Below are positions 1 to 8,158 of a DNA stretch of 64,000 bases, one piece after another. Origin of the DNA: Streptomyces sp. NBC_01465. GTDB lineage: Bacteria > Actinomycetota > Actinomycetes > Streptomycetales > Streptomycetaceae. The notes beneath the pieces were generated by a model. That model saw only the letters and a program-made list of their open reading frames with translations, was not told the DNA's origin and made no database searches. The stretch is taken from positions 2,914,001 to 2,978,000 of the forward strand of contig NZ_CP109467.1 in the NCBI RefSeq assembly GCF_036227325.1, in the 5' to 3' direction. The translations under genes and the position numbers were made by a program. The stretch's first letter is position 1; the number at the start of each line of letters is the position of its first letter.

Positions 1-543
1 GCGCTGATCGGCTCCTCGTACGGCGGCCAGATCGCCGTGGAGATCGCCGCGCGCCGTCCGGACCGGGTGTCCGCACTGGCTCTGCTGTGCTCCGGGGTGC
101 CGGGACATGAACCTTCCGACGAGATGCGCGCGTTCGGCGACCGCGAGGACGAGCTCCTCGAAGCGGGCGATGTCGCGGCGGCCGTGGAACTGAACGTGGA
201 CTTCTGGCTGGGACCGGACGCGAACGACGCGGCCCGGGAGCAGGTGCGGACGATGCAGCGGCAGGCCTTCGACGTGCAGCTCGCCGCCCCCGAGGGCGCC
301 GGACGGAACAAGGTCGAGAGCGACCTGTCGGCGATCAAGGCACCCGTTCTCGCCGTCACGGGCGACCACGATCTCGCGGACTACCGGCAGATCGCGCACC
401 GGCTGGTGGACCTGCTCGGCGACACCACCCGGCACCTCGCACTGCCCTGGGCCGGCCATCTCCCCAGCCTGGAGCGGCCCGCCGAGGTGACGGAGCTGCT
501 GGCCGGGTTCCTGCGCGAGACGGTGCCCGTCCCCGTCAGCTGA
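1..543 (+). CDS. alpha/beta-fold hydrolase (5' end outside window)
   Basis: The reading frame is open from base 1 and ends with TGA at 541-543, so only the C-terminal part (about 180 residues) is present. The first codons give the nucleophile elbow GSSYGG, the G-x-S-x-G signature of serine alpha/beta hydrolases. A GDHD turn near the middle of the last third supplies the acid, and the GHLPSLERP segment supplies the catalytic histidine. The pattern resembles lactonase/esterase-like members. The substrate cannot be told. It converges on the next gene and the two 3' ends overlap by 8 bases. Confidence 0.85.
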   Translation, partial: ALIGSSYGGQIAVEIAARRPDRVSALALLCSGVPGHEPSDEMRAFGDREDELLEAGDVAAAVELNVDFWLGPDANDAAREQVRTMQRQAFDVQLAAPEGAGRNKVESDLSAIKAPVLAVTGDHDLADYRQIAHRLVDLLGDTTRHLALPWAGHLPSLERPAEVTELLAGFLRETVPVPVS

Positions 544-1384
544 GCTCGTCCAAAACCTCGGTGATGTTGCTCCGGTACGTGCGCAGGGCCCGCAGTCCGG
601 CTGCGTACCGCGCACGGTGGAGCGCGATGTCCGCGGCCTGCTTCTCCGCCTTCACGGTGTGCCAGAGTTCGGCCGTGTGGTGGCGGCGCTTGCAGGTCAC
701 GTCCGCCGCGGCGGTGGCCCGCTCGCGCTCCGTGTGGCGGGTGTTGGCGTCGCGGTCCCGCTTCCAGGCCTTGTCCGCGTACGCGGCGACCGGGTCCGGA
801 TAGCGCGGGAATCCCCGCTGGACAAGGCAGTTGGACCACACGGCCCAGGCCGCGCGGAGACGCGGGTCGCGCATGACCGCCTTGTCGACCTCGACGCCGC
901 GGATGGACGCGTAACCCCAGTCCCGCTTGACGTCGATGCCGCGCATCAGCCGCCGGTTCGCCTCTGCCCCGCAGGCGGGCCAGTCCGCATACTCGGCGTT
1001 GGTCATACGGCGGCCCTTCGGGGTGAGGGACGGGTGCTTGGCCGGATCCCAGCCGTAGCCCCAGCGGCGGGCTACGTCCGGATCGAGGACGCCGTAGTCG
1101 GTGCCGGCCAAGACGATGGTGCCAATGGAGCTGTACGGGGATCGAGGGTCGAGCGGGAAGTCCCGGTGGCCGTGGCCCGCCATGCACTGGCGGACCAGCA
1201 ACGCCGAGGCGCGGCGGTCGCGTTGGTAGTCCTGCCCGGTGTAGTCGTAACGGTCGGCGGGGAGCGGGCCGAGGTCCGATCCCGTACGGACGCCCGTGTC
1301 CGGGCTTGCCGGCCCCGAGGCACAGACCGCCGCCAGCAACGCCACCCCTGCCACGGCACTCAGCCGCCACCCCCGTCTCACCAT
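536..1384 (-). CDS. hypothetical exported protein
   Basis: A protein of about 282 residues that I do not recognise. It begins with a signal-peptide-like stretch (MVRRGWRL, then a hydrophobic AVAGVALLAAVC run). The cysteine after LLAAV is a poor lipobox, so a lipoprotein is possible but unproven. The mature part is rich in W, Y, R and D with several single cysteines (QCMAGHG, WPACGAE, SNCLVQRG), suggesting disulfides. The ATG at 1384 is preferred over one at 1414 because it puts the basic n-region directly before the hydrophobic core and avoids overlap with the upstream gene. Confidence 0.7.
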   Translation of the reverse strand: MVRRGWRLSAVAGVALLAAVCASGPASPDTGVRTGSDLGPLPADRYDYTGQDYQRDRRASALLVRQCMAGHGHRDFPLDPRSPYSSIGTIVLAGTDYGVLDPDVARRWGYGWDPAKHPSLTPKGRRMTNAEYADWPACGAEANRRLMRGIDVKRDWGYASIRGVEVDKAVMRDPRLRAAWAVWSNCLVQRGFPRYPDPVAAYADKAWKRDRDANTRHTERERATAAADVTCKRRHHTAELWHTVKAEKQAADIALHRARYAAGLRALRTYRSNITEVLDELS

Positions 1385-1394
1385 GCGCAGGATG

Positions 1395-1967
1395 CTAGCC
1401 GCCGCCATGAACATGGTCGGTGGCCGCGTCCGCCGAGACCGCCCAGAAGCGCAGCAGGAGCAGTGCTACGGCGATGAGCAGCATCGTCACCGTCTCGCCG
1501 GTCACCGCATCGCGCGACCCGTGGGCGGACACCTCGCTGATCAGGACCAGGCTCCAGCAGGCCATGGCGACCAGTCCCGCGTAGAAGCCGAGCCGTACGA
1601 TCTTGGCCTGCCTGCTCTGCATTCCGTAGAGCAACAGCAGCCTGGCGAAGGTCACTTGGGGCTCGTCGTCGGCGTCCTGCCGCCCCGCCTCGTTCACGCG
1701 CTCGGACGCCTGGTCGAGCCAGGCCTGCGCCTGCGACTGCCCGGCACTGAGTGTCTCCGGTGCTGCGGGGAGCGACTGCTGCGCCGCCCACCACTCGGCC
1801 GCGAAGGACACCTGCCGGGACGCGTCCTCGTACGCGAGCCGCCGCCGCCCGCGTCGGCTGCGCCGCTGGCGCCGGTCCTGGAGGACCAGGCTCAGGATTC
1901 CGGTGGCCGCCGTCACCACCGGGACCAGTACCGCCACAGCGACCGTCACGACGTCCTGCGCACTCAT
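1395..1967 (-). CDS. hypothetical membrane protein
   Basis: 190 residues starting at MSAQDVV. The ATG overlaps the stop of the AraC-family gene as ATGA, which fixes the start and suggests translational coupling. There is an N-terminal membrane segment (about residues 7-28), a basic patch RRQRRSRRGRRR, a soluble central helical part of about 90 residues, and two C-terminal membrane segments around residues 125-150 and 158-178. No family was recognised. Placement in one transcript with the AraC regulator and the exported protein downstream suggests a small co-regulated unit. Confidence 0.75.
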   Translation of the reverse strand: MSAQDVVTVAVAVLVPVVTAATGILSLVLQDRRQRRSRRGRRRLAYEDASRQVSFAAEWWAAQQSLPAAPETLSAGQSQAQAWLDQASERVNEAGRQDADDEPQVTFARLLLLYGMQSRQAKIVRLGFYAGLVAMACWSLVLISEVSAHGSRDAVTGETVTMLLIAVALLLLRFWAVSADAATDHVHGGG

Positions 1968-2806
1968 CGGGAGCTCCGCGCCGGCCAGGCCACGTCGTCG
2001 ATCGCCAGCCACGGGGCCGACGCCACCCCGGCGGGCGTGAGTCCCGTGAACTCCCTTACGTCCCGGTGGAGATGGGACTGGTCCACATATCCGCTGGCCG
2101 CCGCGACCACGGCCGCCGGATGTCCCGCCGCCAGCAGATGGGCGGCGTGGTCGAACCGCACCAGGCGGGCCGCGCGCTTGGGCGTGATCCCCAACTGGGC
2201 GCCGAAGCGGGCCGAGAGGCGTTTGCGGCTCCAGCCCGTTTCGTCCGCCAGTCCCTCCACGCGCAGGCGGCCCCGGCTCGTGAGCGTCCGGCGCCAGGTG
2301 TGGGCCACCTCCGGGTCGACCCGGGGGCGGGCGGCGAGGCGGCGGGTCAGGATGTCCGACGCGATCGTGAAGCGTTCGTCCCAGGTGGCGGCGGCACGGA
2401 GTCTGTCCTCGGTACGGGCGGCGTCGGCGCCCCAGACGTCGTCCAGCGACACCATCGTCCCGCTCAGTTCCATTGATGCGCCGCCGAGGACCGCGGCCGC
2501 CGCGACCGGGCCCAGCCGGATCTGCAGGCACTCGCCGACCAGGCCTCCCGCCCGGACCTCACCGGGGAGGAGGCCGATGACCGCGCTGCCGCGTGCGTGT
2601 CTGCCGCGGGTGTCGTAGACGAGGCCCTCGCCCTCGCTCAGGTCGAGGAGGAGGGTGACCGACGGGTGCGCGACCATCGCGATGTTCACGGAGGCGGGGA
2701 CCCGCTGGCGGAAGCCCGCCATGCTGATCCCGGGCAGCCGGTCCGACGGGCGCGGGGTGGCGATGTCCACGCTCGACCAGTCGGGTGGCGCCCCGGACGG
2801 CAGCAT
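1964..2806 (-). CDS. AraC-family transcriptional regulator
   Basis: 280 residues. The C-terminal ~90 residues carry the double helix-turn-helix of AraC/XylS proteins: the first helix pair around VEGLADETGWSRKRLSARF and the second around GYVDQSHLHRDVREFTG, the latter being the classic G-(F/Y)-x-D-Q-S-H-x-x-R signature. The N-terminal ~170 residues look like a cupin-like sensor with no obvious ligand clue. It is followed without gap by a membrane protein and an exported protein, and preceded on the same strand by a hydrolase, so these may be its targets. Confidence 0.9.
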   Translation of the reverse strand: MLPSGAPPDWSSVDIATPRPSDRLPGISMAGFRQRVPASVNIAMVAHPSVTLLLDLSEGEGLVYDTRGRHARGSAVIGLLPGEVRAGGLVGECLQIRLGPVAAAAVLGGASMELSGTMVSLDDVWGADAARTEDRLRAAATWDERFTIASDILTRRLAARPRVDPEVAHTWRRTLTSRGRLRVEGLADETGWSRKRLSARFGAQLGITPKRAARLVRFDHAAHLLAAGHPAAVVAAASGYVDQSHLHRDVREFTGLTPAGVASAPWLAIDDVAWPARSSR

Positions 2807-2815
2807 GGGAACAGT

Positions 2816-3643
2816 CTAGGTCTCGGTGCCAACTGCCGGTGAGGGAACGAGTGTTGGCGCGAGGAGGAGACGTACGGTCGCCCCCGGCGCTTCGATCAGC
2901 GGGATGTGGCCCACCTCGGGGAGCATCTCGATCCTGGTGTACGGAGACTCGTAGTCGTGCGCCGATGCCGGATCCCAGCGGGGGTCCGCCGCCCCGAAGA
3001 TCACCAGGACCGGGACGCGGAGGGCGGCGAGGCGCTCGGGCACGCTCCGTTCGGCGAGGTACGCGATGTTCCCGCGCGCCACCTTCCTGAACGCCCGGTA
3101 CGAGATGCGCCGCACCCCCGCCACCAGGTCGTCCGGGATCTCCGCCGGCAGCGCGGTCGTCGAGCCGATCCCCCTGCGGATCATCGAGTCCGTACGGATC
3201 GACCAGAGCAGCGGCCCGAACGGCGGGCCCAACAGCAGCCGCAGGACGGCGGGTTCGGGGAGGAGCGCATCGAGACCCGGGCCCGTACTGATCAGGGTGA
3301 GGGAGCCCACCAGGTCGGGGCGCTGCTCGGCGAGCGCGGTGGCCGCGTAGCCGCCGCTGGAGTGCCCGGCCACGGCGACCTCGCGCAGGCCGAGTTCGTC
3401 GAGCAGCGATGCGAGGCGGGCGGCCTGGTCGGGCACCTCGTACGACGGCGCCGGCGGCGAGTGGCCGCAGCCCGGGAGGTCGACCCGGATCACCCGGCGG
3501 TGGGCGGCGAGCTCCGGGACCATCGGGGCCCAGGTGTCGCCCGAGGCGCCCGAACCGTGGATGAGCAGCAGGGGCGGCGCCTGGGGAGGGCCGTCGTGGA
3601 CCACGTGCATCCCTTGCGCGAGTTCTGCGTCGTACTTCCTCAT
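2816..3643 (-). CDS. alpha/beta-fold hydrolase
   Basis: 275 residues from MRKYDAEL. The oxyanion-hole motif HGSGASG lies near the N terminus, the nucleophile elbow GHSSGG near residue 105, an acid in GAADPRW, and a catalytic histidine in EVGHIPL, so the full catalytic triad is present. Earlier in-frame starts (up to 3733) would add a poorly coding N-terminal extension and are rejected. The stop lies 9 bases upstream of the AraC gene, so the two probably form one transcript. The substrate is unknown. Confidence 0.85.
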   Translation of the reverse strand: MRKYDAELAQGMHVVHDGPPQAPPLLLIHGSGASGDTWAPMVPELAAHRRVIRVDLPGCGHSPPAPSYEVPDQAARLASLLDELGLREVAVAGHSSGGYAATALAEQRPDLVGSLTLISTGPGLDALLPEPAVLRLLLGPPFGPLLWSIRTDSMIRRGIGSTTALPAEIPDDLVAGVRRISYRAFRKVARGNIAYLAERSVPERLAALRVPVLVIFGAADPRWDPASAHDYESPYTRIEMLPEVGHIPLIEAPGATVRLLLAPTLVPSPAVGTET

Positions 3644-3755
3644 GCGACGGATGGTGCGCGGGCCGGTGCGGGCCGGTCTTGTACAAATGTCGCCGCCGGA
3701 CACCCCCGTCAAAAACCATGTCCGCCTGCACACCCGTACGTGGGAGCATCACCGG

Positions 3756-4259
3756 ATGTCACGAACCGATATGCCGACCACGTGGGACGAGCGCGCCATG
3801 CTCGCCACCTTCCTCGACTACGCACGGGCCACCGCGGTCGCCAAGTGCGCCGACGTCTCCGCGGAGGACGCCGCCGCCGCACCCCTTCCCGGTTCGCCCC
3901 TCATGACCCTGGGCGGCCTCATCAGCCACCTCCGATGGGTCGAGCACTGGTGGTTCGAGGTGATCTTCCTCGGCGAGGAGGACCGCGGCCCCTGGACGGA
4001 CGAGGACCCCGACCGCGAGATGCGCATCGGCGCCGAGCTCCCCCTCGCCGATCTGCTCGCCGAGTACGAGGAACAGAGCGTCCGCTTCCGGGAGTTGGTC
4101 GCCACGACCGACCTGGCGGCCACCGCCAAGCGACCCGTCAGGGACGGTACGCACGTCACCCTGAGCTGGGTGATCATGCACATCATCGAGGAGACCTCCC
4201 GGCACAACGGCCACCTCGACATCCTGCGCGAGCTGGCCGACGGCACCACCGGCGACTGA
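3756..4259 (+). CDS. DinB / DUF664 family protein
   Basis: 167 residues from MSRTDMPTTW. The pattern is that of DUF664 (DinB superfamily) four-helix bundles: an N-terminal helix with LDYAR, then LISHLRWVEHWWFE, and a late HIIEETSRHNGHLDILREL helix. The histidines in HLRWVEH and RHNGH are the likely metal ligands. Members are putative metal- or thiol-dependent enzymes, related to mycothiol-dependent maleylpyruvate isomerase and bacillithiol transferases. The reaction here is not known. It is transcribed divergently from the hydrolase at 2816-3643. Confidence 0.85.
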   Translation: MSRTDMPTTWDERAMLATFLDYARATAVAKCADVSAEDAAAAPLPGSPLMTLGGLISHLRWVEHWWFEVIFLGEEDRGPWTDEDPDREMRIGAELPLADLLAEYEEQSVRFRELVATTDLAATAKRPVRDGTHVTLSWVIMHIIEETSRHNGHLDILRELADGTTGD

Positions 4260-4264
4260 CCGCG

Positions 4265-4714
4265 TCAGTCCCTCCGCACGGCCCGCCCCACCAGCGCCGC
4301 GACCGTCACCGCCCCCACGATCACCGCCGTGAAGAAGGCCCAGGCGATCGGCCAGAGCGACGCGTCCTCGGTGGGGTGGGAGTCGAAGGACACGAACATC
4401 AGGACCGCGGGCGGCACCGGGATCAGCACCATGGCCCACACCACGTGATCGCGGTGCCCGAGGTAAGCCGCCAGGGCCACCAGGATCACACCGAGCAGGG
4501 CGACTCCCAGGCCGGAGACGGGCGTCGTCTCGTCGTACGGATGGGCCGGGGTCGCCCTGTTGCGCGTGTCCCAGGGGATGAGGAGGAGATACGCCCCCGC
4601 GGAGACGAGGGCGACCGCCAGGCGGGTCAGCCACCTCTCCGCCGCGGACCGGGTCGACAGCGGGGCCAGAAGCGCCACGCGTTTCGCGTCTGTCTCTGCC
4701 ATACCTCCCAGCAT
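4265..4714 (-). CDS. hypothetical membrane protein
   Basis: 149 residues. Three to four hydrophobic helices (for example AVALVSAGAYLLLI, GVALLGVILVALAAY, VVWAMVLIPVPPAVLMFV, WAFFTAVIVGAVTVAALV) indicate an integral membrane protein of unknown role. The start is ambiguous: ATG at 4702 lies one base behind a GGGAGG, too close to work, so ATG at 4714 is preferred. The gene diverges from 4819-5298, and the 19-bp palindrome at 4740-4758 sits just upstream of its start. Confidence 0.7.
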   Translation of the reverse strand: MLGGMAETDAKRVALLAPLSTRSAAERWLTRLAVALVSAGAYLLLIPWDTRNRATPAHPYDETTPVSGLGVALLGVILVALAAYLGHRDHVVWAMVLIPVPPAVLMFVSFDSHPTEDASLWPIAWAFFTAVIVGAVTVAALVGRAVRRD

Positions 4715-4739
4715 GACCTGCCGGACCGGTGCGGCATTC

Positions 4740-4758
4740 ACTTTCCACCCTGGAAAGT
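4740..4758. promoter_or_regulatory. 19-bp operator-like palindrome ACTTTCCA-CCC-TGGAAAGT
   Basis: Two perfect 8-bp inverted arms are separated by CCC. The site lies in the divergent promoter region between the membrane-protein genes at 4714 (minus) and 4819 (plus). A winged-helix regulator is the second gene of the rightward pair, so autoregulation of both transcripts through this site is the simplest reading (inference). Confidence 0.7.
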
Positions 4759-4818
4759 ACGTGCCATGATGGCAAGCGACAGGCTGGTCGCAGACCCAGG
4801 AAGGGCCCGGAACCCCCG

Positions 4819-5298
4819 ATGGCAACGTACGAGAACCACACCGCACAGGACGCCCTGCGGTACGTCGAGGGGTTCAAGGAGCAGGCCCACCTGCGGTCCA
4901 CGCTCATGCCCGGCTGGTACGGCCCCGTCGCGGCGGCCACCGTCACCGCCCCGGCCGCGGGCCAGGCCTGGGCCTCGGGCCGGGGCGGCCTGTGGCTGCT
5001 CGCGTCGCTGCTGCTGCCGTTCGCAGGGCTGGCCGCCATCCTCATACTGGTCCGAACAGCCCGGCGCAGGACGGGAGTTGTGGTGTCGCAGCCCCTCGCC
5101 GCGCGCCTCAGGCGCCGGTGGCTCGCCCTCGCCTCCGTACTCGTAGCCGACCTGGTTGTCCTCGCCCTATGCCTGCAGTTCGACATCGGCCGCAACGGCA
5201 CGCTCCTGCTGACGTCCGTCACTTCGGGGATCGGCGCGTGGATCGTCGTCGCCGTACGCAACGCCTCGATCCGCCAGAGACTCCAGGACCTCGCATGA
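4819..5298 (+). CDS. hypothetical membrane protein coupled to a winged-helix regulator
   Basis: 159 residues from MATYENH. A cytoplasmic N-terminal ~45 residues are followed by four hydrophobic segments (AAATVTAPAAGQ, LWLLASLLLPFAGLAAILIL, WLALASVLVADLVVLALCL and LLTSVTSGIGAWIVVAV). The stop overlaps the start of the next gene (ATGA). Small membrane proteins directly before a PadR/MarR-like regulator often act as the regulated effector or sensor partner; no specific function can be read here. Confidence 0.75.
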   Translation: MATYENHTAQDALRYVEGFKEQAHLRSTLMPGWYGPVAAATVTAPAAGQAWASGRGGLWLLASLLLPFAGLAAILILVRTARRRTGVVVSQPLAARLRRRWLALASVLVADLVVLALCLQFDIGRNGTLLLTSVTSGIGAWIVVAVRNASIRQRLQDLA

Positions 5299-5636
5299 CC
5301 GGCACGCCGCCCCCGGACCCGCCGCCCGCCGCCCTCGACGAGACGATCCACCACCCGACCCGGCTCGCCGTCACCGCCTTCCTCTCCGCCTGCGACGAGG
5401 CGGAGTTCGCGGCCGTACGCGACGGTTGCGGGATCTCCGACTCGGTCCTCAGCAAGACCGCCTCCGCGCTGGAGGCGGCCGGCTACCTCACCGTCCGCAA
5501 GGGCCACGTCGGCAAACGCCCCCGCACCTGGCTGGCGCTCACCGACGAGGGCCAGGACGCGCTGGTCGCGCACATCACGGCGCTCCAGGACATCGCATCC
5601 GCGGCCAGGGAGAAGGCGGAACACCTCGCCAGATGA
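5295..5636 (+). CDS. winged-helix transcriptional regulator (MarR/PadR-like)
   Basis: 113 residues. The core IHHPTRLAVTAFLSACDE...LSKTASALEAAGYL...KGHVGKRPRTWLALTDEG is the single-winged-helix fold: a recognition helix around SDSVLSKTASALE and a wing with KRPRTW. The protein is short, with no effector domain beyond a C-terminal dimerisation helix. It overlaps the preceding membrane-protein gene by 4 bases, so the two are translationally coupled. The 19-bp palindrome upstream of the pair is the obvious candidate operator. Confidence 0.88.
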   Translation: MTGTPPPDPPPAALDETIHHPTRLAVTAFLSACDEAEFAAVRDGCGISDSVLSKTASALEAAGYLTVRKGHVGKRPRTWLALTDEGQDALVAHITALQDIASAAREKAEHLAR

Positions 5637-5646
5637 GCGGGGCCGG

Positions 5647-6849
5647 TCAGTGGTCCGGTGCGGCCGCGGCAGTGAACCGCACCTTGATCGTCAGCCCCCC
5701 GCCCGCATTGGACCGGCCGGTGACGGTGGCCAGATGGGCCTGGGCGATCGACTCGACGATGGACAGTCCCAGCCCGGCCCCTTCGCCGGGGGCGTGCCGG
5801 CGTTCCTGCGCGCGCTGGAAGGGTTCGAAGAGGCGGTCCACGGAGCCGGCCGGGATCAGAGGACCGGTGTTGGACACCTCCAGGACGCCTTCGCGGGTAC
5901 GGATCCGGACGCTTCCGCCGCGGTGGTTGTAGCGGACGGCGTTGATGAGCAGATTGCGTACGAGATGCTCCAGGAGGACCTCGTCGCCCTGCACCTCCAG
6001 GGGTTCGAGGTCGGTCTCGACGGTGATGCCCGCACCGGCCGCTTCGGCCGCCAGTGTCTCCACCACCGTGGCGGCCGTGTTCGCCAACTGCACCGGCTCC
6101 CTGCGCTGCAGGCCCTGGTCGGAGGCCGCGAGGAGGAGGAGTTCCTCGATGAGGTGCTCGCTGTTGTCGGCGACCTGGATGAGCTTGGCCCTGATCTCGG
6201 CGACCCGCTGAGGGGTGGGCTCGTCCGCGAGCCCGATCTCGGCCGCCGCCCGCTGGACGGCCAGCGGGGTGCGCAGTTCATGTGCCGCGTTGGCGGCGAA
6301 CCGCTGTTGTGCGGAGACCAGTTGCTCTATGCGACCGAGCATCGCGTCGAAGGTGTCGGCGAGTTCCTTGAGCTCACCCGGCGGCGCCTTGAGCGCGATG
6401 CGTTCGTGGAGGTTCTCGCCCGAGAGGCGGCGGGCGGTCGTGGTGATCACAGCGACGGGGCGGAGTACGCGTCCCGCCATCCACCAGGCGAGCGCGATGG
6501 AGACGGCCGCGAAGCAGACCAGCGCGATGCCCGAGACGGTGAGCAGGCGGTGGAGCGTGGCATCCTCCGCCGCCTTGCTCAGCTGATGGGTGACGGCCAA
6601 CGCCATCGACCTCTTGCCCGGCGTCACACCGGGCATCGGCTGGGCCGGTGAGGCCGACGCGTACGGGGACCGCATCGCCTCGGCCTCGGCCTCGGTCAGG
6701 GCACGGGTGGGCACGGTGGTGATCGCCGTGGAGATGCTGGTGCCGAGCCCGCTGCGTACGAGGAAGTACACGAGCGCCGTCAGAAGGCCCCCGGCCAGCA
6801 CGAGCAGACCCCCGTACAGGGCGGTGAGCCGTACGCGTTCGCTGCTCAT
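5647..6849 (-). CDS. sensor histidine kinase
   Basis: 400 residues. TM1 lies at about 9-33, an extracytoplasmic loop of about 65 residues follows, then TM2 at about 104-125, HAMP to about 185, the HisKA H-box AHELRTPL (His near residue 190), N-box NLLINAVRYN, and the HATPase_c G-box GAGLGLSIV. All catalytic elements are intact. The ATG overlaps the response-regulator stop (ATGA). Divergent placement against an MacB-like exporter suggests that the kinase senses an envelope or antimicrobial-type signal and controls the exporter (inference from context). Confidence 0.93.
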   Translation of the reverse strand: MSSERVRLTALYGGLLVLAGGLLTALVYFLVRSGLGTSISTAITTVPTRALTEAEAEAMRSPYASASPAQPMPGVTPGKRSMALAVTHQLSKAAEDATLHRLLTVSGIALVCFAAVSIALAWWMAGRVLRPVAVITTTARRLSGENLHERIALKAPPGELKELADTFDAMLGRIEQLVSAQQRFAANAAHELRTPLAVQRAAAEIGLADEPTPQRVAEIRAKLIQVADNSEHLIEELLLLAASDQGLQRREPVQLANTAATVVETLAAEAAGAGITVETDLEPLEVQGDEVLLEHLVRNLLINAVRYNHRGGSVRIRTREGVLEVSNTGPLIPAGSVDRLFEPFQRAQERRHAPGEGAGLGLSIVESIAQAHLATVTGRSNAGGGLTIKVRFTAAAAPDH

Positions 6850-7511
6850 GCCGTGCCCCCGATGCGGTAGCCCGCGCCCGGCACGGTCTCCACGACCGGG
6901 GGGTCGCCGAGTTTCGCCCGCAGTTTGCTCAGGGCGACGCGGACGGCGTTCGTGCGGTAGCCGGTGTCCTCCTCCCAGACCTGCTCGATGAGGTCGTCGC
7001 TGCTCACGACCGCCCCGTCGGCGCGCAGCAGGGTCTCCAGGACGGCGAACTCCTTGCGCGAGAGCGACAGATGGCGGCCGTCCCTGCTGACCTGTCGGCG
7101 GGAGGTGTCCATGACGAGTCCGGCGCGTTCGATGACCGGCGGGAGGGCGGGGCGGGCGCGGCGGCCGAGCGCCAGGATCCGGGCGAGGAGTTCGTCGTAG
7201 GCGAAGGGTTTCGTCAGGTAGTCGTCGGCGCCGAGCCCGAGGCCCTCGACCCGGTCGCGCAGGGTTCCGGAGGCCGTGAGCATCAGGATGCGGGTGAGCA
7301 GGCGCTGGGTGACGACGCGGCGGCACACCTCGTCGCCGTGGATGTCGGGCAGGTCGCGGTCGAGGACCATCACGTCGTACTCGCCGAACTGCAGCTTGCG
7401 CAGCGCGGTCAGGCCGTCGGGGGCCACGTCCACGGCGAGGGCGTCGCGGCGCAGCCCCTCGGCGATCATTTCCGCCAGGAATGTCTCGTCTTCCACCACC
7501 AGCACGCGCAT
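6846..7511 (-). CDS. OmpR-family response regulator
   Basis: 221 residues. The N-terminal receiver has the acidic pair ED at 7-8, phospho-acceptor Asp51 in VLDRDLPD, and the conserved Lys in LTKPFAYDEL. The C-terminal winged helix (about 125-217) shows LSRKEFAVLETLL and TNAVRVALSKLRAKLG typical of Trans_reg_C. It is first in a two-gene operon with the kinase. The 128-bp gap to the divergent exporter operon holds an inverted repeat at 7537-7574 that could be its binding region. Confidence 0.95.
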   Translation of the reverse strand: MRVLVVEDETFLAEMIAEGLRRDALAVDVAPDGLTALRKLQFGEYDVMVLDRDLPDIHGDEVCRRVVTQRLLTRILMLTASGTLRDRVEGLGLGADDYLTKPFAYDELLARILALGRRARPALPPVIERAGLVMDTSRRQVSRDGRHLSLSRKEFAVLETLLRADGAVVSSDDLIEQVWEEDTGYRTNAVRVALSKLRAKLGDPPVVETVPGAGYRIGGTA

Positions 7512-7536
7512 GGGCTCTGTCTATCCCATCCGCACC

Positions 7537-7574
7537 TTTCGTCTCTGTTAACGACTTCCCTTAGAGAGACGAAA
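7537..7574. promoter_or_regulatory. inverted repeat in divergent two-component/exporter promoter
   Basis: The 10-bp arms TTTCGTCTCT (7537-7546) and AGAGACGAAA (7565-7574) are perfect complements, separated by 18 bp. The centre lies between the response-regulator start (7511) and the exporter operon start (7640). It is a candidate response-regulator site or a symmetrical pair of promoter elements. Confidence 0.55.
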
Positions 7575-7639
7575 CAGCGGCCCTTGGCACGCTGCCGGCG
7601 CGGCCGAGATGCGGCCTGCCAGTCGGCAAGGAGAGACCC

Positions 7640-8158
7640 ATGCATGTGCGGACCAGTACCCGTACCCGTACGCGTTCTGCTGTCATCGCCTCGGGATGCG
7701 CGGCCCTCGCCCTCTTCGCGGCGGCCTGCTCCGGGGGCGGCTCGGACGACGGCGCCTCGAAGGGGTCCAGCAGTACGGGCAGCGGTGGCGGCAACGCCGA
7801 CGACGCCGCCGTCAAGCAGCGCAAGTGTCTGCGCGAGCACGGGCTGAAGGTGCCCGAGCCCAAGCCGGGCGAGAAGGGCGTGGGGCTCACCATCGGCGGC
7901 GACATGGACAAGGCGCAGCTGGAGAAGGCGCTGAAGGCGTGCCGTACGGGCAAGGGCGGGGCGGGTGCGGGCGGGGAGATCACCCAGGCCGACAAGGACA
8001 AGATGCTGAAGTACGCCCAGTGCATGCGCAAGAACGGCTACAACATGCCCGATCCGAAGTTCGACGGGTCGATGATGTCGGCCCAGAAGATCCCGCAGGG
8101 CGCGGAGAAGCAGAAGTTCGACAAGGCGTCGAAGGTCTGCGAAAGCATCGTCCGATGA
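7640..8158 (+). CDS. small lipoprotein, first gene of exporter operon
   Basis: 172 residues. A twin-basic n-region RTRTRS, a hydrophobic core and LFAAAC form a lipoprotein signal with Cys near residue 30. The mature protein has a Gly/Ser linker and two similar modules, KCLREHGLKVPEPKPG and QCMRKNGYNMPDPKF, plus further single cysteines (KACRTG, KVCESI). I do not recognise a named family, but this C-x-R-x-x-G-x-x-x-P-x-P pattern recurs beside actinobacterial peptidoglycan-binding/ABC exporter operons. The stop overlaps the next start (ATGA). Confidence 0.8.
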   Translation: MHVRTSTRTRTRSAVIASGCAALALFAAACSGGGSDDGASKGSSSTGSGGGNADDAAVKQRKCLREHGLKVPEPKPGEKGVGLTIGGDMDKAQLEKALKACRTGKGGAGAGGEITQADKDKMLKYAQCMRKNGYNMPDPKFDGSMMSAQKIPQGAEKQKFDKASKVCESIVR

